Of a stretch of 43,126 nucleotides of DNA, positions 19,040-26,813 are shown in pieces (the stretch's first letter is position 1; each line of letters opens with the position of its first letter). The stretch is from JAAYCB01 sp012744395 (GTDB lineage Bacteria > Planctomycetota > Planctomycetia > Pirellulales > Thermoguttaceae): assembly GCA_028703175.1 (NCBI GenBank), contig JAQVNJ010000039.1, positions 1-43,126 on the forward strand, in the 5' to 3' direction. A program made the position numbers and the translations under genes. The notes under the pieces were generated by a model. That model saw only the letters and a program-made list of their open reading frames with translations, searched no databases and had not been told where the DNA came from.

Positions 19040-20389
19040 CTATTCGCCTGCCATCCCGCTCAGCCTCAGACGATAATAGGCCGATTCGACCGGAAAGAAT
19101 TGCGAGAAATAGAGCCGCTCGTAGCGGAAGTGGTGAATCGCCGCGAGGATTGCCGGCACATGGAGCTCGACAGCCGCCGGGTCCGGACAGAGCGTGACGA
19201 CCCACGCCGCGAAGATCGGCTCGCGCATGTAGCGGACCTCGTAGACGCGCCGGGGCGAACGCGAATCGAGCAGGTCCAGTTGCTTCCTGGCCAGATCGAG
19301 GGTCTCTTTGACGGAGTTCTGCGGGCGCCACAAGGTGTTCAGGGCGCGCCAGTCGAGAAGGAACGTCTGCCGGTCGTCGTTGTCGAACTGGCGGGCCAGG
19401 GGAAGGCTTTCCGCCGCGACTTGGGCGCTTGCCCGGAGCCCCTCTTCATAGGCGGCCTTGAGCACCGGATCGGTTTCCAGCTCCCACAGCCCGCGGAGTC
19501 CGGCGGCGCCGGGACAAGCCGTCCACGTGTGATAGGACTTCAGCGCGGAGACCATGCCCCTCCTGCAAGTCTCCAGCCGGCTCGTCTTGCCCGGCGGGGC
19601 CTGTTCGGCGATCGCCTGGCGATAGAGTTCCTCCCACCTTGCCTCGCCGCTCACGTCAGCCGCCATCTTGAGGAGAAACAAGAGGCGCGGCGCACCGTTC
19701 CACCCGAAATCGGCAAATGAGCCGAAATAGTCGAACGGCGGCCGGTCGCCGGGGACTCTCCACCCGTGATGGCGCAATGCCTCCACAACTTCGAGAATCT
19801 TGGCCTTCGCCTCGCGCCGTTCGCGTTCCTCCGGGATCTCACTGCGGACGTAGCGCCACATGCCGTACAGCCAGGGCAGCGTCTGGTCGTTCGAGCTGAG
19901 GGCGTAGTGCGCGCTGCCGTCGGCGGTCAGGCCGCGGGCGATGAAGCCCTTCGTCTGCCCCACGCTGGCCAGCTTCCTCAGGCCGGCGGCAACGCGGCGG
20001 GCCTTCTCGCGGTCCTCCGGCTGATTGGTGAGCATCCAGCGGTGGATGGCCGCCTCCATGTACAGCCCGCCGAACATCGCGCCGTCTGAAATCGAAATGT
20101 CCCAGGAGAGTGCGTTCGGCTTGTTCACGCGGCACTCTTCGGCCGTGGGCAGGATCACCGCGCCATCGATGCCGGCGTGGTTGTAGAAGGTCTGCCAGGC
20201 GGGGTCGATGAATCGTCGCCAGAGCTCGCGGTGCGCCCGCTCAACGGCTTCGTCCAGTCCCTGTTCCGCGGCTTGCCGCTTGCCGCGTTCGTCCGTCCCG
20301 CGACGATCGGCGCAGACCGCTCGGCCAGGCAACCCGATCGCGGCCGCGACGGCGGCCACGGCCGCCAGCCGACTTGTCCATCGCACCAT
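19040..20389 (-). CDS. secreted alpha-helical protein, possible six-hairpin glycosidase
   Basis: A 449-residue secreted protein of unknown function. The start at 20389 has GGAGG seven bases upstream and opens a signal peptide (MVRWTSRLAAVAAVAAAIG). The mature part is almost entirely helical with aromatic-rich segments (WRRFIDPAWQTFYNHAG, WLYGMWRYVRSEIPEE, DYFGSFADFGWNGAPRLL), which resembles an (alpha/alpha) toroid as in six-hairpin glycosidases and polysaccharide lyases. No conserved catalytic motif can be pinned down. It converges on the GH42-like gene and lies downstream of the second beta-helix gene, though a strong palindrome separates the two. The context suggests a role in polysaccharide breakdown; that is inference. 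Confidence 0.72.
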   Translation of the reverse strand: MVRWTSRLAAVAAVAAAIGLPGRAVCADRRGTDERGKRQAAEQGLDEAVERAHRELWRRFIDPAWQTFYNHAGIDGAVILPTAEECRVNKPNALSWDISISDGAMFGGLYMEAAIHRWMLTNQPEDREKARRVAAGLRKLASVGQTKGFIARGLTADGSAHYALSSNDQTLPWLYGMWRYVRSEIPEERERREAKAKILEVVEALRHHGWRVPGDRPPFDYFGSFADFGWNGAPRLLFLLKMAADVSGEARWEELYRQAIAEQAPPGKTSRLETCRRGMVSALKSYHTWTACPGAAGLRGLWELETDPVLKAAYEEGLRASAQVAAESLPLARQFDNDDRQTFLLDWRALNTLWRPQNSVKETLDLARKQLDLLDSRSPRRVYEVRYMREPIFAAWVVTLCPDPAAVELHVPAILAAIHHFRYERLYFSQFFPVESAYYRLRLSGMAGE

Positions 20390-20681
20390 AACGCACCTCC
20401 GCAGTCTCTGTCGCCAACCTGTTGGCGTTTCAAAACATCGTCTACCGGCACCAGCATATCGCGTCAGCAACTCCTTCGCCAGCGGCAGGCGGCCGTTCTC
20501 GAAAGACAGCGAAGCGGCCCGAGTCGGAGCGTCCCGCCAGTGCCCCGTCCCCTTGGCCGCATGCGCTGCGCAGAGCTCCGCGATCGCTGGCCGGCAGGCA
20601 GCCGCGCTGCGCCCAGTCCGCAATCGAAAGAAATCCGTGCGGCCGCCGGCGCGCAATCGATCGATTGCGCGCCGGGCGCGG
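20390..20681. other. intergenic region between beta-helix and helical protein genes
   Basis: 292 bases that probably carry the promoter of the 449-residue gene and the 3' end of the upstream beta-helix transcript. The helical gene's frame stays open here but the codons give a Cys/Arg-rich, non-signal sequence, so I treat it as untranslated. The only clear element is the palindrome at 20646-20675. Confidence 0.5.
20646..20675 (-). terminator. perfect 30-bp palindrome, probable terminator
   Basis: Fifteen bases are followed by their exact reverse complement with no spacer (half-site CCGGCGCGCAATCGA). The centre lies between 20660 and 20661, and the element begins six bases after the stop codon of the second beta-helix gene. 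On the minus strand it is followed within about 15-25 bases by TTTCTTTC but not by a tight U tract. It could act as a transcription terminator or 3' end stabiliser, or be a dimeric protein-binding site. Confidence 0.55.
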
Positions 20682-22742
20682 CTATCGGGTCGGCGGCAGC
20701 GTGACCGGCCGCACTTCGTGCCGCACCGGCCAGCTCGCTCTCCGCGAGTCGGCATAGACGCCGATCTTCTCCAGCGGCAGAGGCTCAAAGCCGATCCGCC
20801 GGACCGCCTCCGGGTCCTTCAGTTCGAGCTTGATCGGGCGGCCGGCCTCGTCCTTCACAAGCCGCACCCAATCGCTGTCGTCGTCGAAGACCAGGTTGTC
20901 TTCGATTGTCTGGTAGTGTCGCGTGCCGGCATGGATGGCGTCCCACGTACCGCCGGCGCTCAAGTTTCGGGCGAACACGTTGCGCTTGGGAATGTTCGGC
21001 TCGTCGTCGAGAATGCCCGCCAGCGTGGGATAGCGGCTCTTCCAGAGGGGGCTCTCGATCGGCATCGCCGCCAGGCCCCTGCGGAGCGTGCCGCGCGGAT
21101 CGTCGGTGGCGGCCTTCTGCCAGCCCATCCCCCGGTTGTCGATGTGCGCGGCGCGGCGGCAGCCGAGAAAGACGTTGTTCGTCACGATGTTGTCGTCGCC
21201 CCCGCCGATGAACACGGCCTGGTTGCAGCGTTCGAAGAGGTTGCCGTGGATCGTGTGGCCGCAGTGCTGGTCATCGAGATAGATCGTCATCCCGCCGTAG
21301 CTCGATTCGCCGACGATGTCGTGCCAGTAGTTGTAGCGGAGGACGTTCCCCCGCTGCGTCCAGTCGCGGCCGACGTAATAGGCGCCGGCGTCGCCGCTCT
21401 CGTAGACGACGTTGTGAATCTCGTTGTACTCGACGACGTGGTCGTTGCCGCCTGCCGAGAGGGCCATGTGCGGGCCGTCGTGGATCAGGTTGTGGGCGAT
21501 GCGGTTGCCGACGCCGCTGACGGTGATCCCGGTCTTGTAGGTCCGGGCGCGGCGCGAGTAGTGGTGGACGTGGTTGTTCTCGGCGTTGTGCCCAGCCGGC
21601 GTCAGCGTGGGCCGATCGCCGCCCGCCATGGCGATTCCCCCTTCGCCGCAATACGAGATGTCGCAGCCGAAGACCTCGCAACCGGCGCCTCCCGCGACGT
21701 TCACGGCCTTGTGCCCCACGTTGCGGATCGTACAGCCGACCAGCTTGCACGCACTACAGCCGGCGAAGGAAACGGCCGTCGCCCGGCAGGCCTCCAGCGT
21801 GAACCCGCAGAAACTCACGCACGACAGGTCTTTCGCCCGGATCAGCGATTCCGCCAGGGAGAGGACCGTGGAGCCTCCCGCCCGCGGCGGCCAGAAATAG
21901 AGCCGGCCCGCCCGGCGATCGAGGTAGTACTCGCCGGGCTGGTCCAATTCGCTGAGCAGGTTGTAGGCATACCAGCGCGCCCGTCCCGGCGTCAGCCCGT
22001 AGACCGGTTTGATCTTCTCCGATCGGACGAGCACCCGCGCCTCGGCATCGATCGCGGCGATCGGTTCGCAAAGTTCAGCCCAGTCGTGGTGCCAATAGGC
22101 GAAGACCCAGGGATCGGCCTCGTCCGTCCAGCGCGCCAGCCGATCCGTGTCGACTTCGACGCGTTGGAGCGAGTCGCGCGCCTCGACTCCGCGAAAGCCC
22201 GTGTTGGGCCACCGGGCGAGCTGCATCGGGCGGTCATCGCAGAACAGTTCCGCCTCGGCGGGCTGGCTCGCCACGGAAAAACCGCGGACCGTCCGCGTGC
22301 CGTAGTCGCTGATTCCCTGTGCCCCCAGGTCGGCCACCCGGACATGCCCGCGCGCCTCTTCCGGCAGCCGGGCGAGGACCGCGGGATCGGCCACCGGCTG
22401 CCACGGGCCAACGCTCCGACCGCCGCCCAGCCGGACCAGCGCCCCTGGTTCGGCTCGATAGGCGACTTGCGCCTCGGGCGTCCCGGAGTCTTCCGCGGAG
22501 AATTCGACCGGCCCGGCCATCGGATATGCGCCGGCGGAGAACAGCACGGCGATCGGTTCGCCGGGCTTCTCGCGTTTCACCTGGCGGACCCGATCCCGCG
22601 CCCCTGCCAAGGAAGCCAGCGGCGCCCCTCGCGTCCCCGGGCCGCCGTCTTTCCCATCCGGGGCAACATAAAGGGTCACTTCGGCCGAAGCCAACGACAC
22701 GGTCAGCAGCGTAATCAGGGCGGTCTGGAGCAGGTTTTTCAT
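20682..22742 (-). CDS. secreted right-handed parallel beta-helix protein
   Basis: A 686-residue secreted protein. After a signal peptide (MKNLLQTALITLLTVSLASA) it opens with TLYVAPDGKDGGPGTRGAPL, the usual start of a planctomycete/Bacteroidetes family of right-handed parallel beta-helix proteins related to pectate lyases. Regular coil turns follow: CKLVGCTIRNVGHKAV, CEVFGCDISYCGEGGI, NRIAHNLIHDGPHMAL, HVVEYNEIHNVVYESG, NNIVTNNVFLGC. A helix-flanking DAGAYYVGRDWTQRGN segment is also typical. It is not closely similar to the other beta-helix protein at 12732-15662, lacks the N-terminal CBM and is shorter. It is expected to bind or cleave acidic polysaccharide outside the cytoplasm; the substrate is unknown. 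Transcription probably stops at the palindrome just after its stop codon. Confidence 0.82.
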   Translation of the reverse strand: MKNLLQTALITLLTVSLASAEVTLYVAPDGKDGGPGTRGAPLASLAGARDRVRQVKREKPGEPIAVLFSAGAYPMAGPVEFSAEDSGTPEAQVAYRAEPGALVRLGGGRSVGPWQPVADPAVLARLPEEARGHVRVADLGAQGISDYGTRTVRGFSVASQPAEAELFCDDRPMQLARWPNTGFRGVEARDSLQRVEVDTDRLARWTDEADPWVFAYWHHDWAELCEPIAAIDAEARVLVRSEKIKPVYGLTPGRARWYAYNLLSELDQPGEYYLDRRAGRLYFWPPRAGGSTVLSLAESLIRAKDLSCVSFCGFTLEACRATAVSFAGCSACKLVGCTIRNVGHKAVNVAGGAGCEVFGCDISYCGEGGIAMAGGDRPTLTPAGHNAENNHVHHYSRRARTYKTGITVSGVGNRIAHNLIHDGPHMALSAGGNDHVVEYNEIHNVVYESGDAGAYYVGRDWTQRGNVLRYNYWHDIVGESSYGGMTIYLDDQHCGHTIHGNLFERCNQAVFIGGGDDNIVTNNVFLGCRRAAHIDNRGMGWQKAATDDPRGTLRRGLAAMPIESPLWKSRYPTLAGILDDEPNIPKRNVFARNLSAGGTWDAIHAGTRHYQTIEDNLVFDDDSDWVRLVKDEAGRPIKLELKDPEAVRRIGFEPLPLEKIGVYADSRRASWPVRHEVRPVTLPPTR

Positions 22743-22865
22743 TGGTTGGGCCCCGGTGGGTAAGAGGATAACCGTTCACGGCCTGGTGGTGTGATTTTCA
22801 TTCGTTCCTGAAGGACCAGAATATCGCCTTGGATCTCCCCGCGAGCCATCCCCCTACGGCAAACG

Positions 22866-23081
22866 TCACCGATCGCTGGGCGGCGACGACTGACGTTCAA
22901 CTGTGGAAGCACCCGGTTTCCCCCCTCCGCTGGACTGGCTTGGTCGACTTCTCGGGCGTACGAACTCTCTGCCCGAAAGGCGTTCGTCACGCTGCAACTG
23001 GGCAACAAGCCCCTCCAGAGTGCCCCCAGCCTCAGCGAGCAGTCTTTCTCGGGTCTGTCGCAACTCGTCAAGAATTGCCAT
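22866..23081 (-). CDS. small protein downstream of methionine/folate enzyme
   Basis: A 71-residue protein beginning four bases after the stop codon of the fused methyltransferase/reductase gene, with GGGAGG about 12 bases before its ATG. The first 40 residues look like a real amphipathic helix (ILDELRQTRERLLAEAGG followed by a Leu/Arg pattern and SGREFV). The tail is low-complexity (SQSSGGGK). It resembles short helical planctomycete and cyanobacterial proteins often found beside toxin or hypothetical genes, but I cannot name a family. The case for a gene rests on its operon position, the ribosome site and the sensible N-terminus. The tail may not be conserved. Confidence 0.45.
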   Translation of the reverse strand: MAILDELRQTRERLLAEAGGTLEGLVAQLQRDERLSGREFVRPRSRPSQSSGGGKPGASTVERQSSPPSDR

Positions 23082-23085
23082 TCCG

Positions 23086-24930
23086 CTATTCCGCCTCCCA
23101 GCCTTCGATCACGGCCAGGGCCGTTTCAATTTTTCCAAACGGCGCGCTGACTTGGATTCCGGCGACTCGGTCGTGGACCCGCTGGACGGACTGACGGGCG
23201 ATCTCGATCCCGACCTGCATCTGCTCCTCGCGTGTGCCGGCCGCTTCCATCCGCTGCAAGACCGCCGCGGGGATCTCCACGCCCGGCACCTCGTTCTGCA
23301 TGAACAGGGCGTTGCGATAGCTGGCCAGCGGCCAGATGCCGGCCATGATCGGAATCCCGTGCTTTTCCACTTCGTCCAGGAATCGCAGCAGCGCGTCGGG
23401 ATCGAAAACCGGCTGGGTGATGGCAAACTCGGCGCCCGCCTCGACCTTCCGCTGAAAGCGGTCCAGTTCGCGTTGGCGGTCGACGGCGGTCGGGTCGAGC
23501 CCCACGCCCAGCAGCGCCTCGGTCTTCGGCTCGATCGCCTGGCCGCCCAGGTCGATGCCCGAATTCAGCCGCCGCTGGACGGCGACCATGCCGATCGAAT
23601 CGGTGTCGAAGACCCCGGTCGCGTGCGGGTAGTTGCCCAGTTTTGGCGGATCGCCGGTGACGAACAGGATATTTCGCACGCCGCAGGCGGCGCAGGCCAG
23701 CAGGTCGGCCTGGATGCCGATCAGGTTCCGGTCGCGCGAGCAGAAATGCAGGATGGGCTCGATTCCCGCCTCGCGGAGGACCCGCTCGGCGGTGACCAGC
23801 GGCGAGATCCGCGCGCTCGCCCTGGGGCCGTCGGGGATGTTGACCGCATCCACGCCGTGGCGGTAGAGAGTCAAGCACTTGTCGATTGTCGGCTTCAGGT
23901 CATAGCCCCGCGGCGGGACCAGTTCGACGCTCGTCACCCATTTCTTCATCGCCAGGCGGCAGGCGAGGCGCGAACGCTCCGCCCTCGGCGTGGGCGGCTG
24001 CTCCTCCACCTCCTCGGCCGCTTCGCGGACGACCGTGACGACGCGTGCCCGGGAAAGAGGCTTGACTGCACGGCTGATCTCGCGGATGTGCTCCGGCGTC
24101 GTCCCGCAACAGCCGCCGACCGCCCGGGCGCCAAGCTGGACGAAGCGCAGCGCGTAGGTCGTCAGGTATTCGGGTGAGCAGAGGTAGATCTTGCGGTTAT
24201 CGACCTCCTTGGGAATCCCGGCGTTCGGCTGCACAACCAGGGGCAGGCTCGTCAGGCGGATGGCCCGTTCGAGCGCTCCGAGCAGGCCGGCCGGTCCGGT
24301 GCCGCAGTTCATGCCCAAGGCAATCGGACTGGCCGCGCCCTCGGGCATCGGCGCGAGCATCCGCTGGAGGGATTCGCCGGAGACCGTCTCTTCCTGATCC
24401 GTGAGGGCGAAGGAGAGGGCGAAGGGGACGCCCGGCGCTGCGGCCATCGCCAGGGCGCACTGCTCCAACGAGTCCCGATTGGGCAGCGTCTCGAAGAGGA
24501 TCAAGTCGGCCCCGCCGGCCATCAAGGCCTCGACCTGCTCGACGATCATCGCTGTCCACTCTGCCGCGTATTGCGGCTGGGGCGGCAGCGGACCAATGCT
24601 GCCGGCCACGAACACCGTCCGATCGGCGGCGTCGGCGACCTCGCGCGCCAGCCGCGCGCCGGCGCGGTGGATCTCGGCCAGCCGGTCGGCCAATCCGAAT
24701 CGCCCCAAGGCCACCCGGTTAGCGCCGAAGGTGTTGGTCGTCAGCACGTCGGCGCCCGCCTGGCAGTATCCCGAGTGGATCTGCCGGATCAACTTGGGTT
24801 CCGACAGGCAGAGTTCGTCGTAGCACCGGTTCGTGAATACATGGTGCCGGTAAATCTCCGTGCCCATGGCGCCGTCGAAGACGAGCACCCTCTCGCGGAG
24901 GGCGTCCTGAAAACTGGCAGAATCTGGCAT
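23086..24930 (-). CDS. fused homocysteine S-methyltransferase / methylenetetrahydrofolate reductase
   Basis: A 614-residue cytoplasmic bifunctional enzyme like YitJ of Bacillus. The N-terminal half is a homocysteine S-methyltransferase barrel (FDGAMGTEIYRHHV near the start). Its zinc ligands are visible as C209 (GMNCGTGP) and C274-C275 (VGGCCGTTP). The C-terminal half, from about 320, is a MetF-type FAD-dependent 5,10-methylenetetrahydrofolate reductase (SVELVPPRGYDLKPT, VDAVNIPDGPRASARIS, ILFVTGDPPKLGNYPHATG). It would make methyl-tetrahydrofolate and methylate homocysteine to methionine; there is no cobalamin domain. The length agrees with the roughly 610-residue family. The ATG at 24930 has GGAG three bases upstream; a GTG three codons earlier (24939) is an alternative. 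No SAM riboswitch was recognised in the short leader. Confidence 0.92.
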   Translation of the reverse strand: MPDSASFQDALRERVLVFDGAMGTEIYRHHVFTNRCYDELCLSEPKLIRQIHSGYCQAGADVLTTNTFGANRVALGRFGLADRLAEIHRAGARLAREVADAADRTVFVAGSIGPLPPQPQYAAEWTAMIVEQVEALMAGGADLILFETLPNRDSLEQCALAMAAAPGVPFALSFALTDQEETVSGESLQRMLAPMPEGAASPIALGMNCGTGPAGLLGALERAIRLTSLPLVVQPNAGIPKEVDNRKIYLCSPEYLTTYALRFVQLGARAVGGCCGTTPEHIREISRAVKPLSRARVVTVVREAAEEVEEQPPTPRAERSRLACRLAMKKWVTSVELVPPRGYDLKPTIDKCLTLYRHGVDAVNIPDGPRASARISPLVTAERVLREAGIEPILHFCSRDRNLIGIQADLLACAACGVRNILFVTGDPPKLGNYPHATGVFDTDSIGMVAVQRRLNSGIDLGGQAIEPKTEALLGVGLDPTAVDRQRELDRFQRKVEAGAEFAITQPVFDPDALLRFLDEVEKHGIPIMAGIWPLASYRNALFMQNEVPGVEIPAAVLQRMEAAGTREEQMQVGIEIARQSVQRVHDRVAGIQVSAPFGKIETALAVIEGWEAE

Positions 24931-25014
24931 GATCTCCACAGTCCGTTGTTGCTGTTGCGAAGGGCGGTGCCGGCCACCGCCGCCGGGCCTGCTGAAGACG
25001 GCCCGCTGTCTTTT

Positions 25015-25031
25015 GGCACTTGTCAGGTGCC
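25015..25031. repeat. short inverted repeat downstream of hydrolase gene
   Basis: GGCAC, a seven-base loop and GTGCC, lying in the gap between the alpha/beta hydrolase stop codon and the methyltransferase/reductase start. On the minus strand the stem is followed by AAAA, not a T tract, so it is not a classical terminator. It could be a dispersed palindromic element or a weak RNA hairpin separating the two transcripts. Confidence 0.35.
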
Positions 25032-25080
25032 GGCATGAGGAAACGCACGTGGTGAGCGTCGGGGCCGGTTCGGCCAGCGC

Positions 25081-26223
25081 TCATTTCAGAAAATATTCGA
25101 AAAACCGGTACAACTGCTCGTTCGACTCCTCCGTGGGGCCGTGGCCCGAACGGTTGGTCATGGCCACGCGGTTTTCCCGCCCGAGCAGGCGATTGACGGC
25201 CACCACGTGGTTGAGCGCCCGCCACCGCTGCGGCCGATCTTCTGCTCCGCCGGAGACGAGCAGCGGCCGCGGGGCCATCAAGGCGAGCAGCTCGTGAAGG
25301 TCGCGGCCCGACTCGAAGAGCATTTTGTAGGGCCCCGTCCGCGGATTCTCCTCGGTCGGTACGCCGGGCTTGCGGCTCTTGTCCGCCTCCCAGCCAATGT
25401 ACCAGGGTTCCCAGTAGTTTACATTGCCGCGCTTCTCGTCAAACACGATTCCCGGATCGGAATAGACGGCGCAGGCGAACTTGTCGAACAGGCAGGAGGC
25501 GAAGATCGCCCACTTGCCGCCGAATGAGTGCCCGACGATTCCCACCCGCTGCGGATCGACCTCGGGGAGGGCGGCCAAGGCGTTGTAGCTGTTTGCCGCG
25601 ATGTAGGCCAGCGAAGAGAGCGGCTGCCGCGAGGGGCTCTGTTCCTCCGTGTACTTGTTCGGCCAGCCGATCGATAGCGCGACGAAGCCCCGCCGCGCGA
25701 GTTGGTAGCCGAAATCGCGCAGCGCCGACTTGGGATTCAGGCCCACCCCGGTCGCCGGATCGTAGTAGACGACGAGCACCGCCGGCCTCGACTTGGCACC
25801 CGCCGGCGCGAGCAGATAGCCCTCGATCTCCAGTCCGGGCGCGGCCGGAAACCGCACCTTCTTCTGCACGAGCTCCTCGCGGGCCTCCGATTCGAGAACC
25901 TCCATTTGCGGCCGGTCGATCAGCGGCGGCCACGGCCCGATCGCCTCCAGCCAGAACTGGAGAATCTCCTCCCGCCTCGCCGTCCATTCCTCGCCAGTCC
26001 GCACGGCACGGCCATCGTCGAATATCAGGGGCGAGCGGTAATCGCCCAAATCGCCGACCAGTTCCGCCGGAGGCTGAAAGAAAGGCGTCAGGCTTCGCCA
26101 CAGCACCTCGCGCGGTTCGTTTGGCTCCGCCGCGGCGGCCGCCGCAAGCGGCAATCGGCTGCCGGCCACGACCCCAATCGCCAATACCAAACACAATTGG
26201 CCGACCCGGTTCCAACATCGCAT
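25081..26223 (-). CDS. secreted alpha/beta hydrolase, acetylxylan-esterase-like
   Basis: A 380-residue secreted serine hydrolase. A signal peptide (LVLAIGVVAGSRLPLAAAAA) precedes an alpha/beta-hydrolase fold with the nucleophile S233 in VGHSFGGKW. A likely acidic residue lies in SGGAEDRPQRW and the catalytic histidine in NRSGHGP near the end. The mid-region YLLAPAGAKSRPAVLVVYYD and the N-terminal WTARREEILQFWLEAIGPWP are typical of the acetylxylan-esterase/glucuronoyl-esterase-like proteins common in planctomycetes. It probably removes acyl or methyl-glucuronoyl esters from plant or algal polysaccharides, in keeping with the glycan genes nearby, but the substrate is inferred. GGAG lies eight bases upstream of the start. 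Its promoter should lie in the long divergent region upstream. Confidence 0.82.
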   Translation of the reverse strand: MRCWNRVGQLCLVLAIGVVAGSRLPLAAAAAAEPNEPREVLWRSLTPFFQPPAELVGDLGDYRSPLIFDDGRAVRTGEEWTARREEILQFWLEAIGPWPPLIDRPQMEVLESEAREELVQKKVRFPAAPGLEIEGYLLAPAGAKSRPAVLVVYYDPATGVGLNPKSALRDFGYQLARRGFVALSIGWPNKYTEEQSPSRQPLSSLAYIAANSYNALAALPEVDPQRVGIVGHSFGGKWAIFASCLFDKFACAVYSDPGIVFDEKRGNVNYWEPWYIGWEADKSRKPGVPTEENPRTGPYKMLFESGRDLHELLALMAPRPLLVSGGAEDRPQRWRALNHVVAVNRLLGRENRVAMTNRSGHGPTEESNEQLYRFFEYFLK

Positions 26224-26695
26224 GGTTCGTTCTCCAGTGAAACGGCCGCAATCCGCTCTCTCCCTGCCGGCGGGTGGAGCAGGCCGCGAGCCGCCGCTTG
26301 GGGGCGAGGTCAGCAGACGGCCTTGGAGCTGCCGGAGATCCCCCGCCGGTCCGCCGCGCCGCGGTCACGCTCGAGCCTGAGATCACCAGCGGGCGACTTC
26401 CCGAATGGCTTGCTGATTGTCAATGTACCACCCCGCGCCGGTACGCTCCATGCGTCTTCAGCGGAGCGGCGCAGCCCGCCCCGCGCGGCCACCGCGCGCC
26501 GACAAAGCCCCAGCGATCGATCGTACGTCTCCTCGGGCGCGCTGGCCATCGGTGAATTCCTCCGGAAACACCGAGTATTCGGCAATTCTGTTGGAATCGG
26601 AGGTGCTCGCGGCAAATTGTGGTGAAACGGGCCGGCCGGTTCGATCGTCATAGGGTCGGACGGCACCGGACCCCGGGAGCCGCCCAGCCGTGAGG

Positions 26696-26701
26696 TATGA
26701 T
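26696..26701 (+). promoter_or_regulatory. candidate -10 element (TATGAT)
   Basis: TATGAT lies 112 bases before the GTG start of the first DUF4139 gene. The same hexamer or a close variant occurs ahead of three other plus-strand genes in this window. No good -35 is visible. Confidence 0.3.
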
Positions 26702-26800
26702 TTCCTGTCCATGCACTGCCGCCACGCCCCGCCGTGGTGGTGTCGCATGCCAGTTGTCAGCCATTTCCGGCTCCCGAGTAACCGTCGTAGCCTGGCCCGC

Positions 26801-26805
26801 AGGAG
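26801..26805 (+). promoter_or_regulatory. Shine-Dalgarno fixing a GTG start
   Basis: AGGAG is eight bases before the GTG at 26814. It selects this start over ATG codons upstream whose translation gives no signal peptide. Confidence 0.75.
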
Positions 26806-26813
26806 AGGCGATC

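Larger units (their letters stand above)
26224..26813. other. divergent intergenic region, hydrolase / DUF4139 operon
   Basis: 590 bases with no gene I can support. Short open frames here are Arg/Ala/Pro-rich and lack ribosome sites. It should carry promoters for the hydrolase (minus) and the DUF4139 trio (plus). TTGTCA occurs near 26418 and TATGAT at 26696-26701, but they do not form a properly spaced pair. No tRNA, small RNA or riboswitch was recognised. Confidence 0.45.

Noticed and set aside
16047..19331. A 1094-codon minus-strand open frame opposite the GH42-like gene
   Set aside because: It is a shadow frame with no recognisable domain. The plus strand has a signal peptide, a LamG domain and a glycosidase barrel.
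20208..22763. An 851-codon plus-strand open frame opposite the second beta-helix gene
   Set aside because: Antisense shadow. The minus strand shows a signal peptide and regular beta-helix turns.
23086..25080. A SAM or cobalamin riboswitch ahead of the methionine/folate enzyme
   Set aside because: Only about 150 bases lie upstream, and I could not trace the conserved core of either riboswitch there. The small hairpin at 25015-25031 is too simple.
26310..26666. A 118-codon minus-strand frame in the hydrolase/DUF4139 intergenic region
   Set aside because: It has no ribosome site, a composition rich in Arg, Pro and Ala, and no recognisable motif. It covers the region where promoters are expected.
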